The notes: generated from the sequence alone by a model not told the origin. A stretch of 64,000 bases of DNA from Nitrobacter vulgaris (GCF_031453995.1 NZ_JAVDPZ010000014.1:32065-96064), one strand, 5' to 3'. Shown: positions 45,417 through 55,099, numbered from the stretch's first letter. Translations and numbers: made by a program.

Positions 45417-46485
45417 TGGCAACCTCCCGTTTAGCGATCACCAGATCGCCGGCCACCATCTCTTTGACAAGCTGGGCAAACGTGATCTTCGGCTTCCAAC
45501 CAAGCTTGTCCCGCGCCTTGCTGGCGTCGCCCATTAACAAGTCAACTTCCGTTGGCCGAAAATAGATTGGATCGACGCGAACCAGCGTCTTTCCCGATGT
45601 TTGATCGACACCGACTTCTTCAACACCCTTGCCGCGCCATTCGATGCTGCGGCCAACTTCCGCGAACGCGGCCTGCACGAATTCTCGCACCGAACGAGTC
45701 TCCCCCGTGGCCAGCACGTAATCGTCGGGTTCATCGGCTTGCAGGATCTTGTGCATGCCTTCGATATAGTCTCTCGCGTGTCCCCAATCGCGCTTGGCGC
45801 CCAAGTTGCCGAGAAAGAGGCAGTCCTCAAGGCCCGTCTCGATGCGAGCGATGCTGCGCGTGATTTTACGCGTCACAAAGGTTTCGCCTCGAATCGGGCT
45901 CTCATGATTGAATAAGATTCCGTTTGAAGCAAAAATGCCGTAGGCCTCGCGGTAGTTGATCGTGATCCAGTAGCCGTAAAGCTTCGCCACCGCATATGGG
46001 GAGCGCGGGTAAAAAGGCGTCGTTTCCTTCTGCGGAGTTTCTTGCACCAGACCATAAAGCTCCGAGGTGGAGGCCTGGTAAAAACGAGTTTGCTTCTCCA
46101 GTCCCAGAATTCGGACTGCTTCTAGCAGCCGCAGCACTCCAATCGCATCGGCGTTAGCAGTATATTCCGGACTCTCGAAACTGACAGCGACATGGCTCTG
46201 GGCTGCGAGATTGTAGATTTCCGTCGGCCGGATCTGCTGGATCAGCCGGATCAAGTTGGTCGAATCTGTCATGTCTCCATAATGCAACAAGAATGGCACG
46301 TCTCCAGCATGCGGATCTTGATAAAGATGGTCGATTCGGGCGGTGTTAAAGGACGACGAGCGGCGTTTTATGCCATGCACGAGATAGCCAAGGCTCAGCA
46401 GATATTCAGCAAGATAGGCGCCGTCCTGGCCGGTTACACCGGTAATCAGTGCAACAGGGCGCTTCGAATCCACAGTAGACATCAT
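45397..46485 (-). CDS. gmd: GDP-mannose 4,6-dehydratase
   Basis: Converts GDP-mannose to GDP-4-keto-6-deoxy-mannose, which Fcl and possibly the reductase at 50204 use. The protein has about 362 residues. NADP-binding is in LITGVTGQDGAYLAEYLL, substrate segments RRSSSFNTARIDHLY and AAQSHVAVSFE, and the catalytic YxxxK is in YPRSPYAVAKLYGYW. Two adjacent ATGs leave the start uncertain by one codon. It is first in the gmd-fcl pair. Confidence 0.97.
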   Translation of the reverse strand: MMSTVDSKRPVALITGVTGQDGAYLAEYLLSLGYLVHGIKRRSSSFNTARIDHLYQDPHAGDVPFLLHYGDMTDSTNLIRLIQQIRPTEIYNLAAQSHVAVSFESPEYTANADAIGVLRLLEAVRILGLEKQTRFYQASTSELYGLVQETPQKETTPFYPRSPYAVAKLYGYWITINYREAYGIFASNGILFNHESPIRGETFVTRKITRSIARIETGLEDCLFLGNLGAKRDWGHARDYIEGMHKILQADEPDDYVLATGETRSVREFVQAAFAEVGRSIEWRGKGVEEVGVDQTSGKTLVRVDPIYFRPTEVDLLMGDASKARDKLGWKPKITFAQLVKEMVAGDLVIAKREVANGRNSV

Positions 46486-46788
46486 CAATTCCAGTTACAG
46501 TTCAGGGCGGCCTTAGGACACCCAACAGAAAATCCTTATGCCATCAGACCGAGACATCTTGAGCCCAGTTGACTTTCGAAACCCCTATCATGCCGGCGTC
46601 CGTTCAAGCAAATTTTAGACCCCTTGGCTCTTAGCGCGGCCAGCTGCGAAGACAGCCGCGGCGCCATCTAAGCTGATCTCCCCCCTGAATTATGCTAACG
46701 ATTGCCCGACCCTAGAGCGGTAAGCTCGATAACAGCGGCTCGGACATCGACTGGTCTCGTGCCGCAAAGAATGGCAATTAGGACGTTC
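46486..46788. other. Divergent gap between gmd and the glycosyltransferase
   Basis: About 300 bases with no convincing gene. It separates two divergent units and so should hold two promoters, but no box was clear enough to call. Confidence 0.4.
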
Positions 46789-48009
46789 ATGCAGAAGCTC
46801 GGAAAAATCGTGGTCGTGAGCCAGCATTATGCTCCTGACTTAAGCACCACCGCTGCTTACATCACCGCGATAGCGACAGGTCTGACGGCAATAGCCGAAA
46901 CCTTGGTTTTATCGGGAACCAAAAATTCCAAGATGTCTGCTGAAAGAGACGGTGGGCCTCGGGTGATTGAGGTCGCTAATTGGCTGCCCGAGAAAGACGC
47001 CTTGGCGAAACGGGCACTCGCCATGCTGTTGTTCTCCATTCGAACGTTCTTTGTGACTTTCCGAGTGACAACCAAAAATGACATGGTCTTCTGCGTTACA
47101 ACACCATTTACACTACCCTTTGCGGTCATTCTGGCAGCAAAATTGCGAGGTGCTACAGCCACGCTGTTGATTTATGATTTGTATCCTGAGGCGCTGGAAA
47201 TGGCAGGATTGGTCAAGTCAGGATCCGTCCTGACGAAAGGAATTCGTTTTGCTAATGTCTTTATGTTCAGAGCCCTTGATGCGATCATCACAATCGGGCG
47301 CGACGTAGAGCCTTTGTTGATGCGCTATAAAGGTGTCGAGAAGGGCAAGATCAAATTTATTCCCAATTGGACGCTTCTGCCTATTCGCTATCGGTCTCTC
47401 AGATCTGACAATCCGTTCCGCGGCCCGCACGCCGAAAAGCTTATCGTTGGCCTTTCGGGTAATTTGGGCTTTACGCATAGCGCCAAAACTGTTTTCGAAA
47501 CTGCTAAACTTCTCGAAGAGGCCCCAAATATTCACTTTTTGCTTTCTGGTTGGGGAAGTGGTTGGGAGAAATTAAGAGCGCTTCATACAGCCAACCACCT
47601 TAGGAACGTAACGTTGATGAATCCCGTTCCGAATTCTGAGCTCGAGGATTTTTTGGCGGCCGCTGATGTTTGGGTCATCCCGTATCGTCGCAACATTGCG
47701 GGTGTATCGGTCCCGAGCCGCCTCTATAATCTCCTGGCAGTTGGTAGGCCCATCATTGTCGCTGCTGAAGCCACCTCGGAGGCCGCATTGATTGTTCAAG
47801 AAGAGGATATTGGCTGGGTAGTGCCTCCAGAGAATCCAAATGAACTCGCGAACGCCATTCGAGCGGCAGCGTCAGATCACGCAGCTACGACTCTGAAAGG
47901 ACGACGGAGCGCGGTTGCCGCGCTCAAATACACGCAGGACCGCGCAATCGCGCGTTATAAGAATGTCATCGGGAATGTCTTGCGCACTGGTTTCCAAGGC
48001 GAAGCTTGA
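46789..48009 (+). CDS. Glycosyltransferase, GT4 family (WbuB-like)
   Basis: A cytosolic, membrane-associated transferase of about 406 residues and GT-B fold. The N-terminal acceptor domain starts KIVVVSQHYAPDLSTTAAYI. The C-terminal donor domain has GLSGNLGFTHSAKTVFETAK, and then the loop with SVPSRLYNLLAVGRPII, typical of GT4. It resembles the WbuB L-fucosamine transferase group. Starts at 46771 and 46789 are both possible; the second has AGGA upstream. Its stop is two bases before the next start, so it is in a unit with the epimerase-like gene. Confidence 0.85.
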   Translation: MQKLGKIVVVSQHYAPDLSTTAAYITAIATGLTAIAETLVLSGTKNSKMSAERDGGPRVIEVANWLPEKDALAKRALAMLLFSIRTFFVTFRVTTKNDMVFCVTTPFTLPFAVILAAKLRGATATLLIYDLYPEALEMAGLVKSGSVLTKGIRFANVFMFRALDAIITIGRDVEPLLMRYKGVEKGKIKFIPNWTLLPIRYRSLRSDNPFRGPHAEKLIVGLSGNLGFTHSAKTVFETAKLLEEAPNIHFLLSGWGSGWEKLRALHTANHLRNVTLMNPVPNSELEDFLAAADVWVIPYRRNIAGVSVPSRLYNLLAVGRPIIVAAEATSEAALIVQEEDIGWVVPPENPNELANAIRAAASDHAATTLKGRRSAVAALKYTQDRAIARYKNVIGNVLRTGFQGEA

Positions 48010-48011
48010 TT

Positions 48012-48944
48012 ATGGCGCCCATTGTTCTCGTCACTGGCGCGGATGGATTTGTGGGACGCCACCTGGTGACTGCGTTGAATCGAGTTGGATGGCACGTACG
48101 GCTCGCCCAACGGTCTTCCGCTGTGCAAAGTTCGAACCTAGATGTGGTTACCGGTTTGGACCTAGGACCATCAACGAACTGGCAATCCGCACTGAAAGGA
48201 GTAGAGGCGATCGTGCATCTGGCTGCCCGCGCCCACCGGTCGGCCCGCATTCAACAGCGTGAGAAGGAGTTATATTTTTCCATTAACGTGGATGGAACCA
48301 TACAACTTGCGCGCAGTGCCGCCGACGTTGGCGTGCGTAATTTCATTTTTTTAAGCAGTATTGCAGTCAATGGCAGCGCGACTGACGGGCGGCAGCCATT
48401 CAGCGAGCGCGATACGATTTCCCCGACGACCATTTACGGACGATCGAAAGCGGCTGCAGAAGCGGAGTTGGCAAGGCTAGCCTCTAAGGGATCCATGGTG
48501 GTCACTGCCATTCGCGCGCCCATGATCTATGGTGGTAATGCAGGCGGCAATTTTCAGCGGCTTACATTTGCGGTCCGCAAGGGCATCCCGCTCCCCTTTT
48601 CGATGATCCACAATCGTCGTGCTTTTCTCGGAGTTGAAAATCTCAGCTCTTTCATAGCGCATCGTCTCTCGACGACGGTTTCATCGAAGTTTGATATCTT
48701 TCTTCTGGCAGACGATCAGCAGGTTTCAACACCGGAATTTATCCGGGAGTTAGCGTATGCTAGCGCATGCATCCCGCGCCTATTTCCTGTTCCGACTACT
48801 ATTCTGCGCGTTCCATTACGTTATCTTGGCTTGCACGATGCGTTGCTGGGTTCGTTGGAGGTCGATACTACAAAGGCACGCGCGACGGGATGGCGGTGTC
48901 CTTTGACGTTGTCCGAAGGACTCGCACGGGCAGTAAAGCAGTAG
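48012..48944 (+). CDS. NAD-dependent sugar reductase/epimerase (WbpK/WreQ-like)
   Basis: A short-chain dehydrogenase of 310 residues. The cofactor motif is VTGADGFVGRHLV, and the catalytic YxxxK is YGRSKAAAEAEL. It is like the reductases that act on the 4-keto product of WbpM-type dehydratases, giving UDP-QuiNAc or UDP-FucNAc. The start (ATG at 48012) follows the glycosyltransferase stop by two bases. Together with the dehydratase at 42385 and the transferase at 41406 it completes the synthesis and loading of a first sugar; the identity of the sugar is an inference. Confidence 0.78.
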   Translation: MAPIVLVTGADGFVGRHLVTALNRVGWHVRLAQRSSAVQSSNLDVVTGLDLGPSTNWQSALKGVEAIVHLAARAHRSARIQQREKELYFSINVDGTIQLARSAADVGVRNFIFLSSIAVNGSATDGRQPFSERDTISPTTIYGRSKAAAEAELARLASKGSMVVTAIRAPMIYGGNAGGNFQRLTFAVRKGIPLPFSMIHNRRAFLGVENLSSFIAHRLSTTVSSKFDIFLLADDQQVSTPEFIRELAYASACIPRLFPVPTTILRVPLRYLGLHDALLGSLEVDTTKARATGWRCPLTLSEGLARAVKQ

Positions 48945-49034
48945 TCTCAAAGCTAAGACAGCATACCAGCCTCTGCGCGCTCAATTCGACTGGACGATCG
49001 AAAGGACAACCAGCGCTATGGTTATTTTGATTCG

Positions 49035-50207
49035 CTATCTCGCAGATAGGAAGGCGCGTTGAACTGTTTGTGCGAAGTCGGAAGCAAAGGTCGAGACGCG
49101 AGTATCAAGATTTTGGAGCAGATCACGCGCCGAGATTGGATAAGGATTTTGTGCAAAGCCCGCAAGATGATCAGCGAGTTTTAGCGGGTCATCCGTCTCA
49201 AAGTAGCATGCGGTCCCTGAAGTTTGTTCACGATGGACCTTAAGGTCGGACAGGATCATTGGGACACCAAATGACTTCGCCTCTTCGACCGTTGTGCTCC
49301 ATCCTTCAAAGCGCGAAGGATTTAACATCGCGGTACAAACGCGCAATAGAGCGTAGACATGGGGCATGGGAATCATACCGAGATAGCGGAAATTACGAGT
49401 CAGCGCGCGGGCATAAACTTGCCTTTCGAGACTTTCAAAATAATCTGGCTCGCGCGGATCATCCTTGCTGCCAGATGCAGCGACGACCACATCGAGCCCG
49501 CGACTCGCGAGTATTGCCAGCGCGTCGATGACGACCTGATGGTTCTTGTGCCGCCAAAACTGGTTTGGCAGATAAAAAAATGACCGCGGTAATTTATATT
49601 GGTCGAGGATCCCAAGCGGGTCAGCAGTCAAAAGCTCGGCCGAGGGTTGGGTCGCGAACCTCACCACGGATGCTTTGCCTCTCATATTGGGATAAAAAGC
49701 CTCGCAATCCTCCAATGCGCTTTGGCTGCTAAGCATGATGATACGGCCAGCCGCAATCTGAACGCGAAAACCGATGTCACGGCGCCATCTCGCGACCGGC
49801 GAAAAAAGCTGAGGTAGGCGTCTATGTTGAAAATCAGGAAACCAGGCTACCGCCGGATAAGGCAAGCGCCAGCCGAAAAAGCGGGCATTTTCAATGACAG
49901 CATCAATGTTATGTTCGCGAAACGCCGCAAGCGCAGCCCGGTCGTTGCCCGTTAACAGCGCCGACACCAGTCCAAATCTGCGTCGGTCAAAGGCTGCGGC
50001 CTGCACCACCTCGACTTTCGGAATCGCTGCAAAGGCTGCCAGGTCGTCCCCATCGGCCGAGACTCCCGCAAAAACCACCGGCGCAAACTCGTCGCGGCGG
50101 TAACGATTTAAGGCTGCAAAGAGATTGCGCTGATAATTGTAGCCACCAGACCAGAGCTTACTGGAAATGTGCGTGAATGCCAGACGCAGTGGTGGTCGGT
50201 GGGTCAA
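49035..50207 (-). CDS. Glycosyltransferase, GT4 family
   Basis: A 390-residue GT-B transferase. It opens with LRLAFTHISSKLWSGGYNYQ, has the donor-domain start SFFYLPNQFWRHKNHQVVID, and the catalytic/nucleotide loop NPSRFEGWSTTVEEAKSFGV with the conserved Glu residues of GT4. It is the last gene of the long minus-strand run, and its ATG overlaps the stop of the reductase gene upstream (ATGA at 50207-50204). The sugar and acceptor are unknown. Confidence 0.88.
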   Translation of the reverse strand: MTHRPPLRLAFTHISSKLWSGGYNYQRNLFAALNRYRRDEFAPVVFAGVSADGDDLAAFAAIPKVEVVQAAAFDRRRFGLVSALLTGNDRAALAAFREHNIDAVIENARFFGWRLPYPAVAWFPDFQHRRLPQLFSPVARWRRDIGFRVQIAAGRIIMLSSQSALEDCEAFYPNMRGKASVVRFATQPSAELLTADPLGILDQYKLPRSFFYLPNQFWRHKNHQVVIDALAILASRGLDVVVAASGSKDDPREPDYFESLERQVYARALTRNFRYLGMIPMPHVYALLRVCTAMLNPSRFEGWSTTVEEAKSFGVPMILSDLKVHREQTSGTACYFETDDPLKLADHLAGFAQNPYPISARDLLQNLDTRVSTFASDFAQTVQRAFLSAR

Positions 50208-51133
50208 CGAATCTGATCCTTAAACCAGTCAACATAATCAGTGAGCCCCTGTGATATCGGGATCTGCCACTCAAAGCGAACGGCACGGGCACGTGCAGGA
50301 TCGGCCACCAAACTGAAAGGATCTCCAGCGCGAACTACGCCGGAAAATCGCACGGTGAAGCCATCACCCCAATTTTTCGTCAGCATTCGGGCAATTTCCG
50401 CAACGCTGATGCCGAGACCTGAACCACCATTCATGATCTCAAACGAGTTTGACTGCGGAACATCATTCAGCATCGCCAGAAATCGCACGACGTCGCGAAC
50501 ATCGGTCCAGTCTCGCATTTCGTCACCGGTGCCGCCCAACTCCAGTGTTTGCTCGCCCCTTCGCAGACGCGAACACAAATCCCATAGCAATTGTTTGCGC
50601 AGGCTCGGTCCATACACCGAGAACAGCCGTACCACGGTGCTCTGTAATCCGAACGTGACGGCGTAGCTCCGGCACAGCTGCTCCATCATTAGCTTGTGCT
50701 GACCGTAAGGCGACATCGGGACTGTCGCTGCATCCTCGGGAATCGCGCCCCGGTGATCTGCTCCGTAGACGGCAGCACTCGACACAACGATCAACCGACA
50801 AGCAGGCGCCGCGCCGCGCAGCCAATCAAGCAAACGGGCTGCAGCGACGACGGTGCGAGAAAAATCTTCATAGGGCTGCGCAATAGATAATCCGACCGAC
50901 GATCCGCCAGCCAGATGAAAGATCGTTGACGGCAATCCCTCCGCGCGGGCAATAGCGTTTAGATTAGCTGCGTCGATCTCACCATTCAGCCATCTTTGCA
51001 GACCGAAGCGATTCCGATCGGGATTTTCTAACGCGCCGTGGCCGATGCCGTGCACGGTTTTGCCAGCATCCGCTAGCCTCCGCGCGAGATAGCGGCCGAT
51101 GAAACCATTGGCGCCCGTTATCCAGACCTTCAT
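50204..51133 (-). CDS. NAD-dependent epimerase/reductase (possibly GDP-4-keto-6-deoxymannose reductase)
   Basis: A short-chain dehydrogenase of 309 residues with GANGFIGRYLARRLADAG as cofactor motif and YxxxK in SPYGQHKLMMEQL. The general layout and the neighbourhood of Gmd suggest RMD, which would make GDP-D-rhamnose from the Gmd product, or a related epimerase. The sequence alone does not decide. Overlaps by four bases both the glycosyltransferase after it and the methyltransferase before it, showing tight coupling. Confidence 0.8.
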   Translation of the reverse strand: MKVWITGANGFIGRYLARRLADAGKTVHGIGHGALENPDRNRFGLQRWLNGEIDAANLNAIARAEGLPSTIFHLAGGSSVGLSIAQPYEDFSRTVVAAARLLDWLRGAAPACRLIVVSSAAVYGADHRGAIPEDAATVPMSPYGQHKLMMEQLCRSYAVTFGLQSTVVRLFSVYGPSLRKQLLWDLCSRLRRGEQTLELGGTGDEMRDWTDVRDVVRFLAMLNDVPQSNSFEIMNGGSGLGISVAEIARMLTKNWGDGFTVRFSGVVRAGDPFSLVADPARARAVRFEWQIPISQGLTDYVDWFKDQIR

Positions 51134-51987
51134 GTGTCTACCTTGTGGCAGACGAATGAATAAAGCCTCCCAGGCCGATTGTCGAAGCGCTCAGCGACCG
51201 ACAACAGAAATTCAAAAAAACGGTCGGAACCAAGCGCGACACGCCATACAGGACCGACAGGAAACCTACGCGCGAAATTGTCAATTACGGCGTTGCGCAA
51301 CGTATCGATCGTGTAGGGAAACAGATTGATCGGGCTTTTGAGCGGCCCCAGAACCTCGACACGAGCAAAGCCTGCTCCTCGCAGGGCCCCGATATAGCGA
51401 CCGAGAACAAATGCATGCTCGCCGCCATATAGGTGATGCAGCGGATGCTGTTCGAGGAACCGCCCGAGATCGGCTTCCTTGCTAATCACATGTTCACGCG
51501 CGGCGATGAAAATTCCGCCGGAGCGAAGCACGCGAAACATTTCACGGCAGGCGGCGTCAAGATCGCGGGTGTGGTGTAGTACGGCCCGTGCGAATACGAC
51601 GTCGAAAGTGTCGTCATCGAACGGCAGGCGTTCTGAAAACTCCTCGACCACCTCGATGGGCAGCTTGCTCTCCGCGGCAAGCGCCTGGATCGCCGAAGCA
51701 CCGACGATGGCGCTGGGGTTGGGTTCGAGCGCAGTGACTGTAAACCCATTACGCGCGAGGGCATAGCTGGCAATGCCGCGCCCGGCGCCGACGTCAAGCG
51801 CCCGGCCGGTACAATTCCGCAGCAACTTCGAAACCGCCTGCCACTCATCGCCGGCGAAGTAACGCTCGGCCGCGGCAATCAGGGGGTCATCATAAAACGC
51901 ATCGAGCACCAGCTGACGCCGGTCCGGCTGTTTGCGAAGCCAGACCACCGCATCTTCCCAAGTGGTGATTTCGGGATTAGCGGGCAA
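51130..51987 (-). CDS. SAM-dependent methyltransferase (class I)
   Basis: A 285-residue methyltransferase: motif I is ALDVGAGRGIASYALARNGF, then a conserved acidic (VTALEPN), and FDVVFARAVLHHTRD. It probably methylates a sugar in the polysaccharide or a capping group. The stop overlaps the start of the reductase and its start overlaps the acetyltransferase by 11 bases. The C-terminal 110 residues are helical and unlike simple SAM-binding cores. Confidence 0.85.
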   Translation of the reverse strand: MPANPEITTWEDAVVWLRKQPDRRQLVLDAFYDDPLIAAAERYFAGDEWQAVSKLLRNCTGRALDVGAGRGIASYALARNGFTVTALEPNPSAIVGASAIQALAAESKLPIEVVEEFSERLPFDDDTFDVVFARAVLHHTRDLDAACREMFRVLRSGGIFIAAREHVISKEADLGRFLEQHPLHHLYGGEHAFVLGRYIGALRGAGFARVEVLGPLKSPINLFPYTIDTLRNAVIDNFARRFPVGPVWRVALGSDRFFEFLLSVAERFDNRPGRLYSFVCHKVDT

Positions 51988-52546
51988 CGGCTGGTAATTC
52001 CCTGATCAACACGGCGGGATTTCCCGCCACTATGGAAAAAGCGGGGACATCCTTGGTGACGACAGCGCCGGCAGCGACAATTCCGCCCCTCCCCACGGTC
52101 ACACCGCGCAGGACCATGGCTCCGGCCCCAATCCAGGCATCATCACAAATCCTGACCGGCTTCTCGTCGAGCGAGATCTCGCGCGGATGACCGTCGGAGA
52201 AAATCTGTCTGATCTGCTGGTGTCGCGCCTCCGCCCCAATCGGATGGGTGAGGTTGTCAAATACGTTCGCGGAATGCGAGATCAGGACACGATCGCCGAT
52301 CACGATGGAAGCGGCCGACCAGATTCGGCTACCCTCGCCGATAAAACACCATTCACCGATCCTGATTTCGCCCCCGTGGGCGAAGGTCAATAGCTCGCCC
52401 ATAATCCGGGAGTGCTGGCCGACCGTGATCTTGTCCGAATCGCCACGAATATTCCTGATCCTCGCGCTGGAGCCAAGCACCACGTCGTGTCGCAGCCGGC
52501 AGGTTGCACGTCTAAGAAGTCGCTGAATTAGATAATCGACGTTCAT
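51977..52546 (-). CDS. Hexapeptide-repeat acyltransferase
   Basis: A left-handed beta-helix acetyltransferase of 189 residues. The repeat runs through about residues 40-185 (for example VRICDDAWIGAGAMVLRGVT, VGRGGIVAAGAVVTKD). The C-terminal VPAFSIVAGNPAVLIREL is typical of the WcaF/NodL-like sugar O-acetyltransferases. The start at 52546 overlaps the stop of the gene before it (ATGA). Likely acetylates a sugar or nucleotide sugar of the locus. Confidence 0.88.
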   Translation of the reverse strand: MNVDYLIQRLLRRATCRLRHDVVLGSSARIRNIRGDSDKITVGQHSRIMGELLTFAHGGEIRIGEWCFIGEGSRIWSAASIVIGDRVLISHSANVFDNLTHPIGAEARHQQIRQIFSDGHPREISLDEKPVRICDDAWIGAGAMVLRGVTVGRGGIVAAGAVVTKDVPAFSIVAGNPAVLIRELPAVAR

Positions 52547-53382
52547 GCCGTCAACTGCAGGCACGCCACGGCCCGCGACGACGCCGCCAGGTCAGCGCTC
52601 CATCCTTTGCCTGTATGAACGTCATATACCGTGGCGTTCGCCAAGGCATCCGGGGACTTCCGGGACCAGCCATCGATCGAGTATCCGAAATAATCTATTT
52701 GATGCGAAACCGGGGCAAATGTCTCGACGACCTTCTCGATCATGGCAAAGTCAAAGACCTGATACCAGCCCAAATTGTCCCGCTTTCCGAAAGGTACTGA
52801 AATGAAGCAGGTGCCGCCGGGCTTGAGAATACGCCTGAATTCCTTCACCGCGAGCACGTACCCGTTCTCATCGGATTCCGTATCTGCAGGATCTCCCGTG
52901 TAGAGCATCGTGTTGTTCAGACCGATATGTTCTATGGTCGAAATGCTAGCGACCGTATTGAATGTCTGATCGGAAAACATCGTGTTTCTGAGATCACCGA
53001 ACACATACGAATATCCCTTGTACCAGTAACAGCGCTTTTCAGGCGCCAGTGTCATGATGGTAAGATCGGCGTCCCGCAGCGGTGGCCGTTCCAGAAGAAA
53101 GTCGTGATTGAAGGTCGATCCGGCATCGAGCATTTTGCCGACATTGGTCAATCGCCCGAACAGCCACGGATATTCGACGACCCGTTCGTCCATGGCGATG
53201 CCGTAGCCGGGTGGCAGGTCTTTCCCGTCGCAAAGCAGGCCGCTGTCGACCGCTGACTTTATGATCCGGCGCCTCACCGTCTGATAGCCCGGACCAAAGG
53301 GCCTCGGTCGAATCTTGAACACGGGCGCGGCGACTCCGTCGAGGAACCACTTAATTCCCTGGGTCAGATTGTCCGTTCGCAT
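52543..53382 (-). CDS. Putative methyltransferase
   Basis: A 279-residue protein with a methyltransferase-like region from about residue 75, including VGKMLDAGSTFNHDF, an NTVASISTIEHIGLNN segment and FRRILKPGGTCFISVPFG, typical late motifs of Rossmann methyltransferases. The early SAM motif is not canonical, so activity is uncertain. The start at 53382 has AGGG about eight bases upstream. It overlaps the acyltransferase start (ATGA). Confidence 0.72.
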   Translation of the reverse strand: MRTDNLTQGIKWFLDGVAAPVFKIRPRPFGPGYQTVRRRIIKSAVDSGLLCDGKDLPPGYGIAMDERVVEYPWLFGRLTNVGKMLDAGSTFNHDFLLERPPLRDADLTIMTLAPEKRCYWYKGYSYVFGDLRNTMFSDQTFNTVASISTIEHIGLNNTMLYTGDPADTESDENGYVLAVKEFRRILKPGGTCFISVPFGKRDNLGWYQVFDFAMIEKVVETFAPVSHQIDYFGYSIDGWSRKSPDALANATVYDVHTGKGWSADLAASSRAVACLQLTA

Positions 53383-53426
53383 CAACAAACCCTGATTATC
53401 TGCTTGTCGTGATCGCTCTAGCACGC

Positions 53427-54515
53427 CTAAGTCCGTGCGACGAGATCCACGAACTGTTCCCATTGCGCATCTTTGCCAAAGGTCGCCGAAATCCGGCTCC
53501 TTCCCCGTCCGGCGATTTCGGCCGATCCCGGCCAGTTTTCCAGACACCTTGAAACGATTTTCGTAGCCTGTTCCGGAGAATCATAAACTTCCATTGTCAG
53601 GCCCGCTTTCATTCCGTCTGGATAGATACCGGCGTCGGACACGAGCAACGCGCCGCACCCCATGGCTTCAAAGCAACGCATATTTCCGCGGTCAGTACCG
53701 GCCATGTCGATTGCACCATTCAGCACGATCTTTGACGATCCGAGAAGTTCGTAAAGCGATTTCCCGAATGCGGGCGGCTTTACGATCCTGGCGATGGCTT
53801 GCGGACGTCGATGCTTTTCCAATGGCAGCAAGCTGCCGAGCGCGCTTTCCGCAAGCCACGTCAGCCGTGAAGAGTCAAGGCAATATACGATCTGGCGAGT
53901 ATCGGCTAAACTTGCTACCTGCTCGAGTACCTTTGCCCGCGCGGTATGATATCGCGAATAGCCTCCCACAAAAAGCACGTCAATCGAGCGATCGCCGTGA
54001 CCATAATTTTCCATCTGCGGGTCAAGCGCGGGATAGAAAATCTCGGCGCGACAACCGGTGCGACGCCAGGAATCCAAGATCGAGGGAAAGTTTCCGAGCA
54101 CCGCGCCATAAGCCGTCAGGTCAGCCTTTCCCGACGGTGCGGCGCGCCAGCAGAGTGTTTTTCTGACGCAGCCTGGAAGCTTGCGTACGAACGTGCTCGG
54201 ATAGCGCAAGGGATCGAGATTATAGAACACCTCGGTCCGGTGATGTTCAATCTGGGCGAGCAAAATCTTTTCAAGCGACGTTTTTTTTGCGATCCCTTTT
54301 TCGCATGCCCACTTACGTTGCAAGATCACGTCATCACCATTTGTGAAAAATGCATTCCCATCGTCTTCGAGAATGGGTTTCAAAAAGTGGAGTGCGCCGA
54401 AGCGATCGTCGAGAAATATCCGCAGCCGCTCTTCAAAGCTAAGTGCGCGCGGGGCCAGCTTATTTAGACGAGCCAAATATGACGGATATAGTCCGCTATT
54501 TTGGAAAAGGCGCAT
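53427..54515 (-). CDS. Glycosyltransferase-like protein (GT1/GT4-type fold)
   Basis: A 362-residue protein with a GT-B-like second half: DVLFVGGYSRYHTARAKVL around residues 178-197, LGSSKIVLNGAIDMAGTDRG, and MRCFEAMGCGALLVSDAGIY, the loop of the Glyco_trans_1_2 group. The first half is less typical. The ATG has GAGGAAG upstream. It is the first gene after the IS3-like relic in the minus-strand run, and so is possibly driven from a new promoter. Confidence 0.75.
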   Translation of the reverse strand: MRLFQNSGLYPSYLARLNKLAPRALSFEERLRIFLDDRFGALHFLKPILEDDGNAFFTNGDDVILQRKWACEKGIAKKTSLEKILLAQIEHHRTEVFYNLDPLRYPSTFVRKLPGCVRKTLCWRAAPSGKADLTAYGAVLGNFPSILDSWRRTGCRAEIFYPALDPQMENYGHGDRSIDVLFVGGYSRYHTARAKVLEQVASLADTRQIVYCLDSSRLTWLAESALGSLLPLEKHRRPQAIARIVKPPAFGKSLYELLGSSKIVLNGAIDMAGTDRGNMRCFEAMGCGALLVSDAGIYPDGMKAGLTMEVYDSPEQATKIVSRCLENWPGSAEIAGRGRSRISATFGKDAQWEQFVDLVART

Positions 54516-54664
54516 CAAACTTCCTCGAAAAATATGAAAAGGCGGACCGTTCCACGTTCATCAGGCATCGCTTTGTTGCCATACCTGAGATGGTCCGGTT
54601 TGCAGGACAGTTTTGCAAAAAGGCTAACGCTCTCCACCGCCGCTCACACTAAAACGACGAGTGG

Positions 54665-55075
54665 CTAATCGACGCTATTGCACTTGCGCACAATCGAGAG
54701 CCTGGATGATCGGGTTCGATCAATTGCCTTCCTCCGATCGAGGCTCAGCGATCGAAGGAGCCAGCCAAAAATCCCGCTCGACAACGAACTGATCTTGGCG
54801 TGAAGCTTCGTCACCTCCGCGGCCTGAACCTCGGTTCCCTTGTCATTAAACACCTCGGCCAGCTTCTCGTGCCTCGCGCTTCCAGAGCGTGCAATTCGTG
54901 CCTGCTCGTCAGCTCCGCAACCGTCCGATGGACCTGAATCGCGCCAGCGCGACCTTGGCCCTTGAACTCAGCCGAAAACAGCCTGCGTGTCCTAATAGTG
55001 GATCATCCGCCTCGTCACCAAAGCCACTTTAGCCGCCTATCTCAAAAACCGGGGCCACCTCATTCACAGTAGCCC
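54665..55075 (-). mobile_element. Remnant of an IS3-type insertion sequence
   Basis: On the minus strand a broken frame resembles the end of OrfA of IS3 elements: EVQAAEVTKLHAKISSLSS is like the usual helical part. It is then fused to RRKAIDRT...SRLSIVRKCNS, like the start of OrfB. Most of the element is gone. The whole 580-base gap 54519-55099, inside the polysaccharide operon, has no other gene. Confidence 0.6.
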
Positions 55076-55099
55076 TTAACAACAGAATACAAAAGAAGA

